From: an uncultured Verrucomicrobiota bacterium
GTDB lineage: Bacteria; Verrucomicrobiota; Verrucomicrobiia; Limisphaerales; UBA9464
Direction: 5' to 3'
DNA length: 39,905 nt
NCBI GenBank assembly: GCA_903896505.1
Contig: CAITXU010000009.1
Location: 1 to 39,905 of the forward strand
The notes beneath the pieces were generated by a model. That model had not been told where the DNA came from. It was given only the letters and a program-made list of their open reading frames with translations, and did not search any database. Made by a program: the position numbers and the translations under genes. Shown in pieces: positions 8,569 through 17,822 of this stretch (its first letter is position 1; every line of letters begins with the position of its first letter).

Positions 8569-11500
8569 TTGCCGTCTAAACCTGTGCAACCCGTTGAAGG
8601 CCAGATTGTTCGAGTTCGAACCCGCCATTGGTTGGTGGAAGAAGTCATTGCGTCCACGCATGGCACGTGGATGCGACTGGCATGTGTTGAGGACGATGCC
8701 CAAGGCGAAGCGCTGGAGGTCCTTTGGGAAGTTGAACTGGATACCAGTATCCTGGATACCGAAGGTTGGGCTCAAATCGGGGCCAAGGGATTTGATGAAC
8801 CGCGACAATTCGCCGCCTTTTTCAACACGCTTCGCTGGAATTGCATCACCACAACCGACCCCCGCCTTTTTCAGTCACCGTTTCGGGCCGGAATCAGCAT
8901 TGATGCCTATCAGTTGGAGCCGCTCCGGAAGGCCCTTCAACTTCCGCGAGTCAACTTGTTCATTGCCGACGATGTCGGGTTGGGAAAGACCATCGAGGCC
9001 GGACTCATTGCGACAGAACTTCTCCTTCGTCGGCGCGTGCGGGACATCGTCGTGGCCTGCCCACCCTCCATGCTCCGTCAGTGGCAAGACGAACTGGATA
9101 GTCGATTTGGACTGCGTTTCGAGATTCTCGACCGCGATTACGTCGACCGAATTCGTCGGGAGCGTGGCTACGCCGTCAATCCATGGGATACCTTTCCTCG
9201 ATTCCTGATTTCGCATCGATTGTTGGTCGATGAGTCCTACGCCTCAGGCATGCGGGTTTGGCTGGACCACATGCGACCAGGCAGCTTGCTTATTCTGGAC
9301 GAGGCTCACCACGCGGCACCGGCGAGTGGGGGAAAATACGCCATTGATTCGAAGATTACACGTGCCGTCCGCGATTTGGCCCCTCGTTTTGAACATCGAC
9401 TTTTCCTCTCGGCTACTCCTCACAACGGCCATTCCAACAGTTTCAGTGCTCTTCTGGAATTGCTTGATGACAAGCGCTTTATCCGTGGTTTTCCAGTTAG
9501 TAAGGCGGACCTCGGTGCCGTCATGGTTCGAAGACTTAAAGAAGACGTCCGGGCCATTGTCGGCGGCTTTCCGGTTCGGCGGGTGGTCCAGATAGACATT
9601 CAGGACCTTCCACAGGACCATCCCGAACTTCGGTTGGCGGAACTGCTGGATCAGTATGCTGAGACCCGTTTCGAGCGATTCGCCACCTCATCCCGCCAGG
9701 AACAAATCCAAGGGGCACTGATCTTATCCACTCTTCAGCAGCGACTTCTTTCTTCCATCGAGGCATTCAATCGAACTTTGGCCGCTCATCGCCGGGCCAT
9801 GGAAAAGGTTTGGGCCGGTGAGAAGTCCGCTCCCCGAACCGCCGCATCCCCTGGATGGGTGCAGTTGACGGCAGGATTCGATATCGATGACGATCGCGGT
9901 TTACTACCGTCGGAACAGCAGGAAAATGAAGCTGCCGCTGCGGTAGAAGAGAACACTGTAGCCGTTGCTGGTACAGGCAGTTCCTTCCTGATGACCCGAG
10001 AGCGAGACTTGCTCAATGAAATGGCCCGTCTGGCGGAACAAAACCGATTTCGTCCGGACGCCCGGATATCCTGGCTACTCCGTTGGCTCCAATCCAATTG
10101 TAGCCCGGGCATCCGTCACCTGGGGAACCCATCTCCCCCGACGGGTGCGGTCTGGTCGCCTTTACGCCTCATCATCTTCACCGAATACGAAGATACAGCC
10201 CGGTATCTCCGGACCCAGTTGGAGGCAGCCATTGCAGGGACCGACCGAGCCGGGGCTCGGTTGGAAGTGTTTCATGGCCCCACACCCCCCGATAAGCGGC
10301 AGGCGTTGAAATTGGCGTTCAACGAACCACCTGAAAAAGAGCCCCTCCGCATTTTGATCGCCACCGATGCCGCGCGGGAAGGCCTCAATTTGCAGGCCCA
10401 TTGCTGGAATCTGTTTCACTTCGATCTCCCATGGAACCCATCACGCCTGGAGCAGCGGAATGGACGAATCGACCGAAAACTTCAACTGAATCCCGAGGTT
10501 TTTTGTCATTACTTTGTTTACACCCAGCGCCCCGAAGATCGGGTGCTCAGAGCGTTAGTGCGCAAGACGGAGACCATCCGACTAGAATTGGGCAGCCTGT
10601 CCGAGGTCATTGAAAAACGACTCCGAACAGGTATCCGGCGATCTGAGGCCTCAGCGACGGCATCCGAAATTGATTCCTGGAGCGACGATCCCGAAAAACA
10701 GGCCATCCGCCTTCAGGAATTGGACGACGAGGCGGCAGTCCGACAAAAACGTCTTCGGTCAGAGGTGGAAACCCTTCGCAATCGACTGCAAGATGCCAAG
10801 CAATGGATCGGACTGGATGAGGGCCAGCTTCGGGATGCCCTCAATTGTTCGCTGGAATTTCTTGATGCGGATTCATTAAGGGAAGCCGCCGCCCCCCCGG
10901 GCGAACCCATCCGCTACGTTTTTCCCAATCTCCAGACTCGGCGGGGTGGCGACCCTCGCTGGGCGTCCACCTTGGACACCCTGCGTGCCCCTCAACGTAA
11001 AGATCAATCGCTTTTTGAGTGGCGGCGGGAGGCTCCGCTTCGGTCCGTCGTCTTTACTCCGCCCAAAGGGCTGGAGAGCGAGACCGTTCAACTCCACCTG
11101 TCCCACCGGGTAGTTCAACGCCTTCTGGGCCGATTTCTGTCACAAGGCTTCGTCTACCATGACCTTTCGCGTGCATGCCTCGCTCAGTCTGACGATGCAA
11201 TTCCCCGCGTCGTTCTCATCGGGCGGCTATCACTTTATGGCAGTGGCGCGGCGCGGCTCCATGAGCAATTAATCACGGTGACCGCTCGATGGACTTTTCC
11301 GGCGGACCGAAAATCGCCATTGTCCCCATACGGACGGGACGCGGAAGCCCGGACCCTTGCCATCCTCCAGAATTCACTCGGCCCCACAGACCGGGCTCGG
11401 AACGTAGATCCGCAAGTGTCGAAAAATCTGCTGGCCAGTGTTCCGCAAGATATCCGAGAGCTTCTTCCCCATTTGGAGCAACGAGGTCAGGCCGCCCGTC

Positions 11501-11799
11501 AGGAAGCGGAAGTAGAATTGGCACGCCGGGGAGAATTGGAATCGGAGGCTTTAAGGAAAATTCTTGAGAGTCAACGAGATCGGGTCAATGCGAGAGTCGA
11601 TTCCACCCCGCTCTTGCCAGGCTTTAGCGGTGAGGAAATCCGCCAATATCAAGCCGACCGCCGGCACTGGGAAAGATGGCTCAGTACGGTCGAAAAAGAC
11701 CTCCATCGCGAACCCCAGCGGATTCGAGAAGTGTACCAAACCAAGTCCTTCCGCCTGGAACCGGTTGGATTAGCGTACCTGTGGCCAATCAGCGGATAA
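8569..11799 (+). CDS. drmD: DISARM SNF2-like helicase DrmD
   Basis: A 1076-residue SF2/SNF2-type ATPase, the helicase that defines class 1 DISARM. Motifs visible: an N-terminal small beta-rich segment, DVGLGKT Walker A (about 134-140), LDEAHH (D244), SATPHNGH (about 280), ATDAAREGLNLQ (motif V) and QRNGRIDR (about 629-636, motif VI with the arginine finger), then a long charged helical C-terminal part. The length fits the family. The frame opens after a stop at 8515-8517 and has no upstream ATG; TTG 8569 is the best start and GTG 8584 the alternative, and neither has a strong ribosome site. Identification rests on the helicase pattern plus its position directly before drmMI and on the same strand as drmA-drmB-drmC. 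In DISARM it is thought to act on foreign DNA with the methylase and DrmAB. Confidence 0.9.
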   Translation: MPSKPVQPVEGQIVRVRTRHWLVEEVIASTHGTWMRLACVEDDAQGEALEVLWEVELDTSILDTEGWAQIGAKGFDEPRQFAAFFNTLRWNCITTTDPRLFQSPFRAGISIDAYQLEPLRKALQLPRVNLFIADDVGLGKTIEAGLIATELLLRRRVRDIVVACPPSMLRQWQDELDSRFGLRFEILDRDYVDRIRRERGYAVNPWDTFPRFLISHRLLVDESYASGMRVWLDHMRPGSLLILDEAHHAAPASGGKYAIDSKITRAVRDLAPRFEHRLFLSATPHNGHSNSFSALLELLDDKRFIRGFPVSKADLGAVMVRRLKEDVRAIVGGFPVRRVVQIDIQDLPQDHPELRLAELLDQYAETRFERFATSSRQEQIQGALILSTLQQRLLSSIEAFNRTLAAHRRAMEKVWAGEKSAPRTAASPGWVQLTAGFDIDDDRGLLPSEQQENEAAAAVEENTVAVAGTGSSFLMTRERDLLNEMARLAEQNRFRPDARISWLLRWLQSNCSPGIRHLGNPSPPTGAVWSPLRLIIFTEYEDTARYLRTQLEAAIAGTDRAGARLEVFHGPTPPDKRQALKLAFNEPPEKEPLRILIATDAAREGLNLQAHCWNLFHFDLPWNPSRLEQRNGRIDRKLQLNPEVFCHYFVYTQRPEDRVLRALVRKTETIRLELGSLSEVIEKRLRTGIRRSEASATASEIDSWSDDPEKQAIRLQELDDEAAVRQKRLRSEVETLRNRLQDAKQWIGLDEGQLRDALNCSLEFLDADSLREAAAPPGEPIRYVFPNLQTRRGGDPRWASTLDTLRAPQRKDQSLFEWRREAPLRSVVFTPPKGLESETVQLHLSHRVVQRLLGRFLSQGFVYHDLSRACLAQSDDAIPRVVLIGRLSLYGSGAARLHEQLITVTARWTFPADRKSPLSPYGRDAEARTLAILQNSLGPTDRARNVDPQVSKNLLASVPQDIRELLPHLEQRGQAARQEAEVELARRGELESEALRKILESQRDRVNARVDSTPLLPGFSGEEIRQYQADRRHWERWLSTVEKDLHREPQRIREVYQTKSFRLEPVGLAYLWPISG

Positions 11800-11873
11800 A
11801 AAATGAAAATCACCGTTCAAACGCCATTAGACGCAATATAGGTTTCACGTAATTGCAACCCCGCCGCTGAATT

Positions 11874-12086
11874 ATGCCAAAGTCACAGGACCATCATCGA
11901 ACCTATCCAGCCACCCGAAAGTACGCTCTTCGCACCGATTCAACCGTGGAATCGGCTCTCCGCGAAATTGAGCGGGTGTTCAAATTGCCCGAGGGCTCGG
12001 TCCGATTGGTTCTCCCCAGCGGACGTGCCGCCCGGAAAGACAAAATGGTTGGAGCTCTATTGCACGATTGGGAATCTCGCGCCTGA
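11874..12086 (+). CDS. Small hypothetical protein between drmD and drmMI
   Basis: A 70-residue basic protein starting at ATG 11874. Its stop codon lies two bases before the drmMI ATG at 12089, an arrangement typical of translational coupling, which argues that it is real. The middle (about residues 22-50) reads as a helix followed by a strand: STVESALREIERVF then LPEGSVRLVLPSGR, with an arginine/lysine patch RAARKDK. No domain is recognised. A size and charge like this would suit a DNA-binding accessory or a small partner of the methylase, but that is inference only. It is not one of the named DISARM core genes. Confidence 0.6.
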   Translation: MPKSQDHHRTYPATRKYALRTDSTVESALREIERVFKLPEGSVRLVLPSGRAARKDKMVGALLHDWESRA

Positions 12087-12088
12087 CC

Positions 12089-15000
12089 ATGGCTTTCCAA
12101 CCCCCAGCGCTGTCCGATCACCTCGCGTGGCTCGGCTATGTCCAGCCCGAGGGATTGGTCGTGTCGGCCCCGGCATTGGTCGAGGCACAGGCCATTATAG
12201 ACCGGGCAACGCTGGGCGATCTGCAACGGGCATTCCTGCCCCATGTCACTAACCTTTCCACGGGAACCGATGGCGTTTCCGATAACGAACCGGGCATTAT
12301 CGATCTGGCATCGCTCTTCACCGAGTTTCTCAAATGGCCGGTGGGCGCAATCGACGGTATTAACCCCGAGCGTCCTCTTTCCGAGACCCTCACAGTTTCC
12401 CTACCTGAATTTCAGGAGACCCTGCGCCCGTCCTATGCTGTACGCCATTTGGATGCAAGGGACTCCTCCCCTTCACCTTCCGCTCCCCGCTCCCCGCTAA
12501 CTGCTCACCACTCACCCTGGCTACTACTGGTCCAATCCCACCCCCCCACAGTCGATTTAGACCACCCGACGGCGGAAACCGCCCAGAATTGGCATGCGTC
12601 ACCAGCCCGAAAATTCGAACGGCTCCTGCGAGAAACCGGTGTCTCAATCGGCCTGCTGACCAATGGGTTGGTCTTCCGATTGATCTACGCACCGCCCAAG
12701 GAAAACTCCGGCTCCATCGAATTCACGGTGACCTCAATGGCCGAGGTGCCGGGCCGACTCATCCTCGGGGCCTTTCACCTGTTGCTGGGGAGCTGGACAC
12801 TCTTCACCGCACCCAGTGCCGCACGACTTCCGGCACTGCTCCAACGTAGCCGCGATTACCAAGCCACGGTCTCTGAAATTCTAGCCGAACAGGTTTTACA
12901 GGCGCTTTATGAACTGCTGCGCGGCTTTGAGGCGGCGGATGCCGAAAATCGCGGCCAAGACCGTCCGCTCCGCCAGTTGGCTACCGAATGTCCGGGTGAA
13001 ATCTATGGTGGACTGGTCACTGTCCTGCTGCGGCTCGTTTTTGTGCTATTTGCAGAGGATCGTGGCCTGTTACCGACGAGCTCGCTGTATGTCCGCCATT
13101 ATTCCGTTCGCGGACTGTTTGAACGCCTGCGGGCGGATGCGGAGCGCAATCCCGACACGATGGACAGTCGGTACGGGGCCTGGGCTCAACTGCTGGCGCT
13201 ATTTCGGATGATTCACGGCGGATGTCGACATCCCGACCTCAAAATGCCGCCTCGCGCTGGTCATCTGTTTGATCCCGACCGATACCTCTTCCTGGAAGGT
13301 CGAGTACATTCCGGTGAAGGAGGGGTTGCCACGCAAGATGTTCAATCGTCCCCGGCTTCTTCCGGCTCGACCGGCAGCCAACGACGTGCGGTTCCTCTTC
13401 TGAGTGATGGCACCCTCCATCGAGTTCTGGAAAAACTCTGTGTTCTTGAAGGTGAACGCATCAGTTACCGAACGCTGGATGTGGAAGAAATTGGGTCGGT
13501 CTACCAGACTATCATGGGCTTTGCCGTCGAACCAGCGGCGGGAACGGCCATCGCTCTCAAAGGCAAGCGCAAGAAAGGCGGAGTTCCCGCCGCCTCCGTG
13601 ATCACGCTGGAAAACCTTCTCGCGACACCAGCCAAGGAACGGGGCAAGTGGCTAAAGGAACAGGCGGATACGGAATTGAGTGGCGAAGCGGAAAAGAAAC
13701 TCAGATCCGCCACAACCATCGACGATCTCCTGGTGTCGTTGGAAAAGCGGATCGACCGCCATGCCACACCCGCACCAGTCCTTTCGGCTGGCCTGATTCT
13801 TCAACCAACAGATGAACGCCGCAGAAGTGGTTCTCACTACACTCCCCGGTCGTTTACCGAACCTATTGTACGGAAGACGCTTGAGCCGATTTTGGCGGGG
13901 AGCGGCCAGTGGCGAGCAGCGAGCGGTGAATCGGGAGCGGGGAGCGGCGAATCGCGAGCGGCAAGCAGTGAGAAGCAAGTGGCGGGTGGGTCCCCCCACT
14001 CGCCGCTCCCCGCCGACATTTTGTCTCTAAAAATCTGCGATCCCGCCGTTGGCTCCGGAGCATTCCTGGTCGAAAGCTGTCGCCAATTGGCCGATGTGCT
14101 GGTGCGGGCCTGGATGACGCATGGTGGCCGACCGCAGGTCCCGCCCGACGAAACCGAAGAACTGCTGGCCATGCGGCTCATCGCCCAACGATGCCTGTAC
14201 GGAGTGGATCGGAATCCCATGGCCGTGGACCTGGCAAAGCTGTCCCTCTGGCTTGCGACCTTGGCCAAAGACCATCCATTTACGTTTCTCGATCATTCCA
14301 TTCGCTGTGGCGACTCCCTTGTCGGTCTCACCCGGCGTCAGATCGAATGTTTCACCTGGAAGACCGAATTTACCACCGGACAACTGTGGGAACCGGAGGT
14401 GCGGAAGCGAACCGCTGCGGCTCTTAGGGAGCGAGAGGTCCTCTTGGGGCTGGGTGATGGCTATGGAACCCAGCAATTGAAACGAGAAAAGCTGGAATCA
14501 TCCGACGAGAAATTGGACTTGGTCCGCTTCATTGGCGACTGCGCCATCGCCGCCTTTTTTGCCGCCGACAAAGAAAAAGCCCGACAATCGAGGCGCGATG
14601 AACTCGCCGAACGACTCGGTGCCTATTTGGGAAAGGGCGATCCGCGGCAACGGCCCACCGCTGAAGTCGATGCGTTACGTGGCGAGCGGAGGGAGGCGAT
14701 TGGTGAGCCGCGAGCGGCGAGCGGCCAGAAACAAGCGAGCGACCTGCTCGCCCCGTCGTCTTCCCCGCTCACTGCTCGCAACTCACCGCCAGCCTCTTCG
14801 TCTTCCCTGCTCGCCGCTCCCCATCCACCGCTCACCTTCCCGGTGCTTCCGTTCCACTGGCAAATCGAGTTCCCGGAAGTCTTTGCCCGACAAAACGGTG
14901 GCTTCGATGCGATCATTGGCAATCCGCCCTATGCCGGTAAGAACACCATCATTGAGGGCAATCGGGAAAACTATCTCGACTGGCTTCTGACCGTTCACGC

Positions 15001-16720
15001 CGAAAGCCACGGTAATGCCGATCTGGTCGCCCATTTCTTTCGACGAGCCTACACTCTGCTTCGGAACGACGGTGTCTTTGGCCTGATCGCCACCAATACC
15101 ATTCGCCAAGGCGACACACGTTACACCGGGCTTCGATGGATTTGTGTCAAAGGCATTGGAACCATCTTTGCTGCTCGCCGCCGCTACAAATGGCCCGGGT
15201 CAGCAGCAGTGGTCGTCAGCGTGGTCTGGGTAGTGAAAGGAACCATTGCTGGACCGTATGATCTGGATGGAAAGTCCGTTCCTATTATCTCCGCCTATCT
15301 TTTCCATGATGGGGGAAGCGAAAATCCGGCCACGCTTGCTGCGAATGCAGGAAAGAGCTTCCAAGGTAGCATCGTCCTTGGCATGGGATTTACCTTCGAC
15401 GACACGGACAAAAAAGGGGTTGCGAATTCATTGGCAGAAATGGAACGACTCATCGCCAAAGACCCGCGAAATGCCGAAAGAATCTTTCCCTATATCGGTG
15501 GTGAAGAGGTCAACGACAGTCCCACTCACGCGCACCACCGGTATGTCATCACTTTTGCCGATTTTCCACTGCGAAGGGATTCTTCGATTGGAGGAAAATG
15601 GAGCACCGCGGATGAAAACCAACGAGGCAACTGGCTGCGATCAGGGGTCGTTCCCGAAGATTACCCCTGCCCCGTTGCCGCGGATTGGACGGACTTATTA
15701 AATATTGTCGAACGAAAGGTTAGGCCTGAGCGAACCGATACCGCTGACAAAGGCGCGAGAGAGACTTGGTGGCAATTTATTCGTCCACGTTGGGAGCTTG
15801 CAACAGCTCTAAAGGGACGAACTCGGACTCTAGTAATTCCACGGGTTGCAAACGCCGGAACATTTTCCTTTCTTCCCGTTGGGATGGTATTTTCAGAACA
15901 ACTTGTTGTATGTGCCTTGGACAGTTTCCACGCTGTTTGTGTACTCCAGTCTCGAATCCATGAGATATGGGCACGATTCCTTGGCAGCTCAATGAAGGAC
16001 GATCTGCGCTACACACCCAGCGACTGCTTTGAGACGTTCCCATTCCCTGCTGGATGGGAAATGAATGCCGAGCTTGAGTGGACCGGGCGCGAATACTATG
16101 AGTTCCGAGCATCCTTGATGGTCGAAAACAACGAGGGGCTAACCAAGACCTACAATCGTTTCCACGATCCCGAAGAGAATAGTCCTCAAATCCATCGTCT
16201 TCGGGACCTTCACGCCGCCATGGATGCCGCCGTCCTCCGCGCCTATGGCTGGGAAGACCTTCTACCTCGTTGCACCTGCGAATTCCTCCTCGACTACGAC
16301 GATGAGGGGCACACAGCCGCAGAAACTGACCAACTAGCCTTGGAGAATCAGCCCGCCCCCAACAGCTCGCCTCTCGCCGCTCACCATTCGCCGCTCGTCG
16401 CTCGCCGCTCGCCGAAATCCGCTCGCCACACTGGACGCAAAAAACTCCCATGGCGCCTCCGTTGGCCCGATGACGTCCGCGACGAAGTCCTCGCCCGCCT
16501 GCTGAAACTCAACAGCGAACGGGCTGAACAAGAACGCCTTGCAGGAGGGGCAAATCCCAGCTCACCGCCGAAGCCGCCGCCGTCGGAAGATCAACCGCCT
16601 GGGTCACCGGTCTCCCCTCCCAAACCACCGCGACCACCCAAAAAGCCATCTCTAAAACCCTCCGCCCAACCCCTTCAGCGCGACTTGATACCGCCCCCAC
16701 AAGGAGACCTTTTCGCCTGA
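12089..16720 (+). CDS. drmMI: DISARM class 1 adenine methyltransferase DrmMI
   Basis: A 1543-residue N6-adenine methyltransferase of the Eco57I/type IIG-like fold that would mark host DNA so that DISARM ignores it. The catalytic core has DPAVGSGAFL (about 651-660, SAM binding) and GNPPYAGKN (NPPY at 945-948, adenine binding). The N-terminal 600 residues are helical, with no nuclease motif I can see; the C-terminal part looks like a target-recognition region and ends in a proline/lysine-rich tail. I choose ATG 12089, two bases after the preceding stop; a TTG at 12068 would add seven residues. It is odd in carrying four low-complexity insertions with 7-residue periodicity (about residues 125-145, 602-642, 865-917, 1423-1447), all encoded by GGCGAGC-type heptamer repeats lying in loops between conserved blocks. 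The family is firm; whether all inserts are tolerated is untested. Confidence 0.9.
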   Translation: MAFQPPALSDHLAWLGYVQPEGLVVSAPALVEAQAIIDRATLGDLQRAFLPHVTNLSTGTDGVSDNEPGIIDLASLFTEFLKWPVGAIDGINPERPLSETLTVSLPEFQETLRPSYAVRHLDARDSSPSPSAPRSPLTAHHSPWLLLVQSHPPTVDLDHPTAETAQNWHASPARKFERLLRETGVSIGLLTNGLVFRLIYAPPKENSGSIEFTVTSMAEVPGRLILGAFHLLLGSWTLFTAPSAARLPALLQRSRDYQATVSEILAEQVLQALYELLRGFEAADAENRGQDRPLRQLATECPGEIYGGLVTVLLRLVFVLFAEDRGLLPTSSLYVRHYSVRGLFERLRADAERNPDTMDSRYGAWAQLLALFRMIHGGCRHPDLKMPPRAGHLFDPDRYLFLEGRVHSGEGGVATQDVQSSPASSGSTGSQRRAVPLLSDGTLHRVLEKLCVLEGERISYRTLDVEEIGSVYQTIMGFAVEPAAGTAIALKGKRKKGGVPAASVITLENLLATPAKERGKWLKEQADTELSGEAEKKLRSATTIDDLLVSLEKRIDRHATPAPVLSAGLILQPTDERRRSGSHYTPRSFTEPIVRKTLEPILAGSGQWRAASGESGAGSGESRAASSEKQVAGGSPHSPLPADILSLKICDPAVGSGAFLVESCRQLADVLVRAWMTHGGRPQVPPDETEELLAMRLIAQRCLYGVDRNPMAVDLAKLSLWLATLAKDHPFTFLDHSIRCGDSLVGLTRRQIECFTWKTEFTTGQLWEPEVRKRTAAALREREVLLGLGDGYGTQQLKREKLESSDEKLDLVRFIGDCAIAAFFAADKEKARQSRRDELAERLGAYLGKGDPRQRPTAEVDALRGERREAIGEPRAASGQKQASDLLAPSSSPLTARNSPPASSSSLLAAPHPPLTFPVLPFHWQIEFPEVFARQNGGFDAIIGNPPYAGKNTIIEGNRENYLDWLLTVHAESHGNADLVAHFFRRAYTLLRNDGVFGLIATNTIRQGDTRYTGLRWICVKGIGTIFAARRRYKWPGSAAVVVSVVWVVKGTIAGPYDLDGKSVPIISAYLFHDGGSENPATLAANAGKSFQGSIVLGMGFTFDDTDKKGVANSLAEMERLIAKDPRNAERIFPYIGGEEVNDSPTHAHHRYVITFADFPLRRDSSIGGKWSTADENQRGNWLRSGVVPEDYPCPVAADWTDLLNIVERKVRPERTDTADKGARETWWQFIRPRWELATALKGRTRTLVIPRVANAGTFSFLPVGMVFSEQLVVCALDSFHAVCVLQSRIHEIWARFLGSSMKDDLRYTPSDCFETFPFPAGWEMNAELEWTGREYYEFRASLMVENNEGLTKTYNRFHDPEENSPQIHRLRDLHAAMDAAVLRAYGWEDLLPRCTCEFLLDYDDEGHTAAETDQLALENQPAPNSSPLAAHHSPLVARRSPKSARHTGRKKLPWRLRWPDDVRDEVLARLLKLNSERAEQERLAGGANPSSPPKPPPSEDQPPGSPVSPPKPPRPPKKPSLKPSAQPLQRDLIPPPQGDLFA
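12463..12522 (-). repeat. Heptamer repeat tract 1 in drmMI
   Basis: Five consecutive 7-bp units in the GCTCNCC orientation occupy 12482-12516 (GCTCCCC twice, GCTAACT, GCTCACC, ACTCACC), with decayed flanks. They encode a Ser/Pro-rich linker just before a conserved WLLLVQSHPP block. Seen directly; the family assignment comes from comparison with the other tracts. Confidence 0.6.
13894..14014. repeat. Heptamer repeat element with 12-bp terminal inverted repeats, in drmMI
   Basis: A 121-base element bounded by GGCGGGGAGCGG (13894-13905) and its exact reverse complement CCGCTCCCCGCC (14003-14014). The interior from 13897 to 13987 is thirteen 7-bp units close to GGCGAGC; the right end carries ACTCGCC and GCTCCCC in the opposite orientation, so the whole could fold into a hairpin. 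It sits between TLEPIL and DILSLKICDPA, just before the SAM-binding motif. The encoded peptide repeats with a period of seven residues. The structure resembles a small palindromic insertion element. Confidence 0.75.
14681..14838. repeat. Heptamer repeat tract 3 in drmMI, both orientations
   Basis: Eight units in GGCGAGC orientation (14681-14736) are followed by units in GCTCGCC orientation up to 14838, including a partial duplication built on CGTCTTCCC followed by GCTC. The two halves are roughly complementary and could form a hairpin. The tract encodes about 53 residues of low-complexity sequence inserted before the block that ends in NPPY. Confidence 0.65.
16357..16431 (-). repeat. Heptamer repeat tract 4 in drmMI
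   Basis: Nine 7-bp units in GCTCGCC orientation from 16365 to 16427, the seventh followed by one decayed unit (GAAATCC) and a final exact copy. Translation gives the seven-residue period SPLAAHH, SPLVARR, SPKSARH. It lies between the target-recognition-like region and the conserved KLPWRLRWPDDVRDEV block. Confidence 0.65.
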
Positions 16721-16796
16721 AAGATATTGTTTTACACTCAATCATCAAAGCCACTTACCAAAAATAATTTGACCCACCTCCTTACTACCATCGAAA

Positions 16797-17816
16797 GTGG
16801 AAAACGCCGCACAATCCCCGGAATTTGAGCTAGAAATGAACAGCTCCAATCGAAATTCAGATGTCCAAACTGGTACGCCGCCGCTTGGAAACAGCAATGG
16901 GCTCCCATCGCAGATGACCCAGTCGTCTCCTCAACAAATGCAAACGGAACCACAGCAGTCGCTTCCCGTAAAGGCTCCCTCTCACGAAATACCAACATCC
17001 CGGTCAACAACCGATATTTGGCAGCCATTGGAACAAGCAGCAGTAATAAAACAAACGTCCGACCTATTGAGTAAGGCCTGCGAAGCAAGGACCTGCCCCG
17101 AGGTGGAAATACTTCCAATACTTGAAAAACTCGCCCCGCTACTTTCAAACATTAATCTTGATAGCATTCGACATTCAAACGCGCGCCTAATCGAAGAATT
17201 CAAACAGGTTATTGCCTCAGATCTAAAACATAAACGCGAGAATACATTGGTTCATTCCCGGGCTCTTGGACTCAATGTCCAGAGAATGTCCACTTATGAT
17301 CGAGTGGGGCCACTACGAATCACACACAAGAAGGAAAAGACCAACGCCGACTTCGGAAATCTTCCTTTATGCCGTATAACCGATTCAAATGGGCTAAGAG
17401 TTGCTGAGAAGATTCACAGTCTCATTTTGGACCTTCACAACGATCCATTTGAAAACACGACCTTCTATACACAGTTTAAGACTGCTTACCTCCGGATTAT
17501 CGAAAAGAGGAAATCCCAAGACCGATGGGTCCGGATTGATCATATCTATGCCGAATTTATAGAGACAATTCCTGCTACAGAAAAAGGTAAAGATAGCAAG
17601 ATCGCGGAGAGGAAAAAGGCCCAAGTACCTGAAGTCACCTTTATCATACACTTTTCACGAATGCTGGATGCGGGTCAGTATCCCGACGGCGAACATCTTC
17701 GACTCCGCACACCTACGATGGCCTCAATGAAGGACGTGTACGAGGTGCCGAGTCTCAAACATCCAACAGCATCCGACCGGCGCGTATTAGACGTTCAAAT
17801 CGAAATCAAACAGTAA
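16797..17816 (+). CDS. Unrecognised protein, first gene of the ATPase/helicase cassette
   Basis: A 339-residue protein with no family I recognise. The first 80 residues are polar and low complexity (Gln, Ser, Pro, Asn), probably disordered. Residues about 80-150 look helical. From about 165 to 339 there is a mixed alpha/beta domain containing RMSTYDRVGPLRITHKKEK and ending RRVLDVQIEIKQ. The GTG at 16797 is the first start; ATG 16836 (residue 14) is an alternative and either is possible. The gene lies 76 bases after drmMI and ends six bases before the first BrxD-like ATPase, so it is likely co-translated with it. Base composition from here is visibly more AT-rich than drmMI. It could be the substrate-binding or adaptor subunit of the cassette, but that is speculation. 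Confidence 0.7.
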   Translation: MENAAQSPEFELEMNSSNRNSDVQTGTPPLGNSNGLPSQMTQSSPQQMQTEPQQSLPVKAPSHEIPTSRSTTDIWQPLEQAAVIKQTSDLLSKACEARTCPEVEILPILEKLAPLLSNINLDSIRHSNARLIEEFKQVIASDLKHKRENTLVHSRALGLNVQRMSTYDRVGPLRITHKKEKTNADFGNLPLCRITDSNGLRVAEKIHSLILDLHNDPFENTTFYTQFKTAYLRIIEKRKSQDRWVRIDHIYAEFIETIPATEKGKDSKIAERKKAQVPEVTFIIHFSRMLDAGQYPDGEHLRLRTPTMASMKDVYEVPSLKHPTASDRRVLDVQIEIKQ

Positions 17817-17822
17817 CTTCAC

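Noticed and set aside
16545..16715. Proline/lysine-rich 3' end of drmMI as a further heptamer tract
   Set aside because: It is rich in CCN codons but shows no 7-base periodicity; it reads as a disordered tail.
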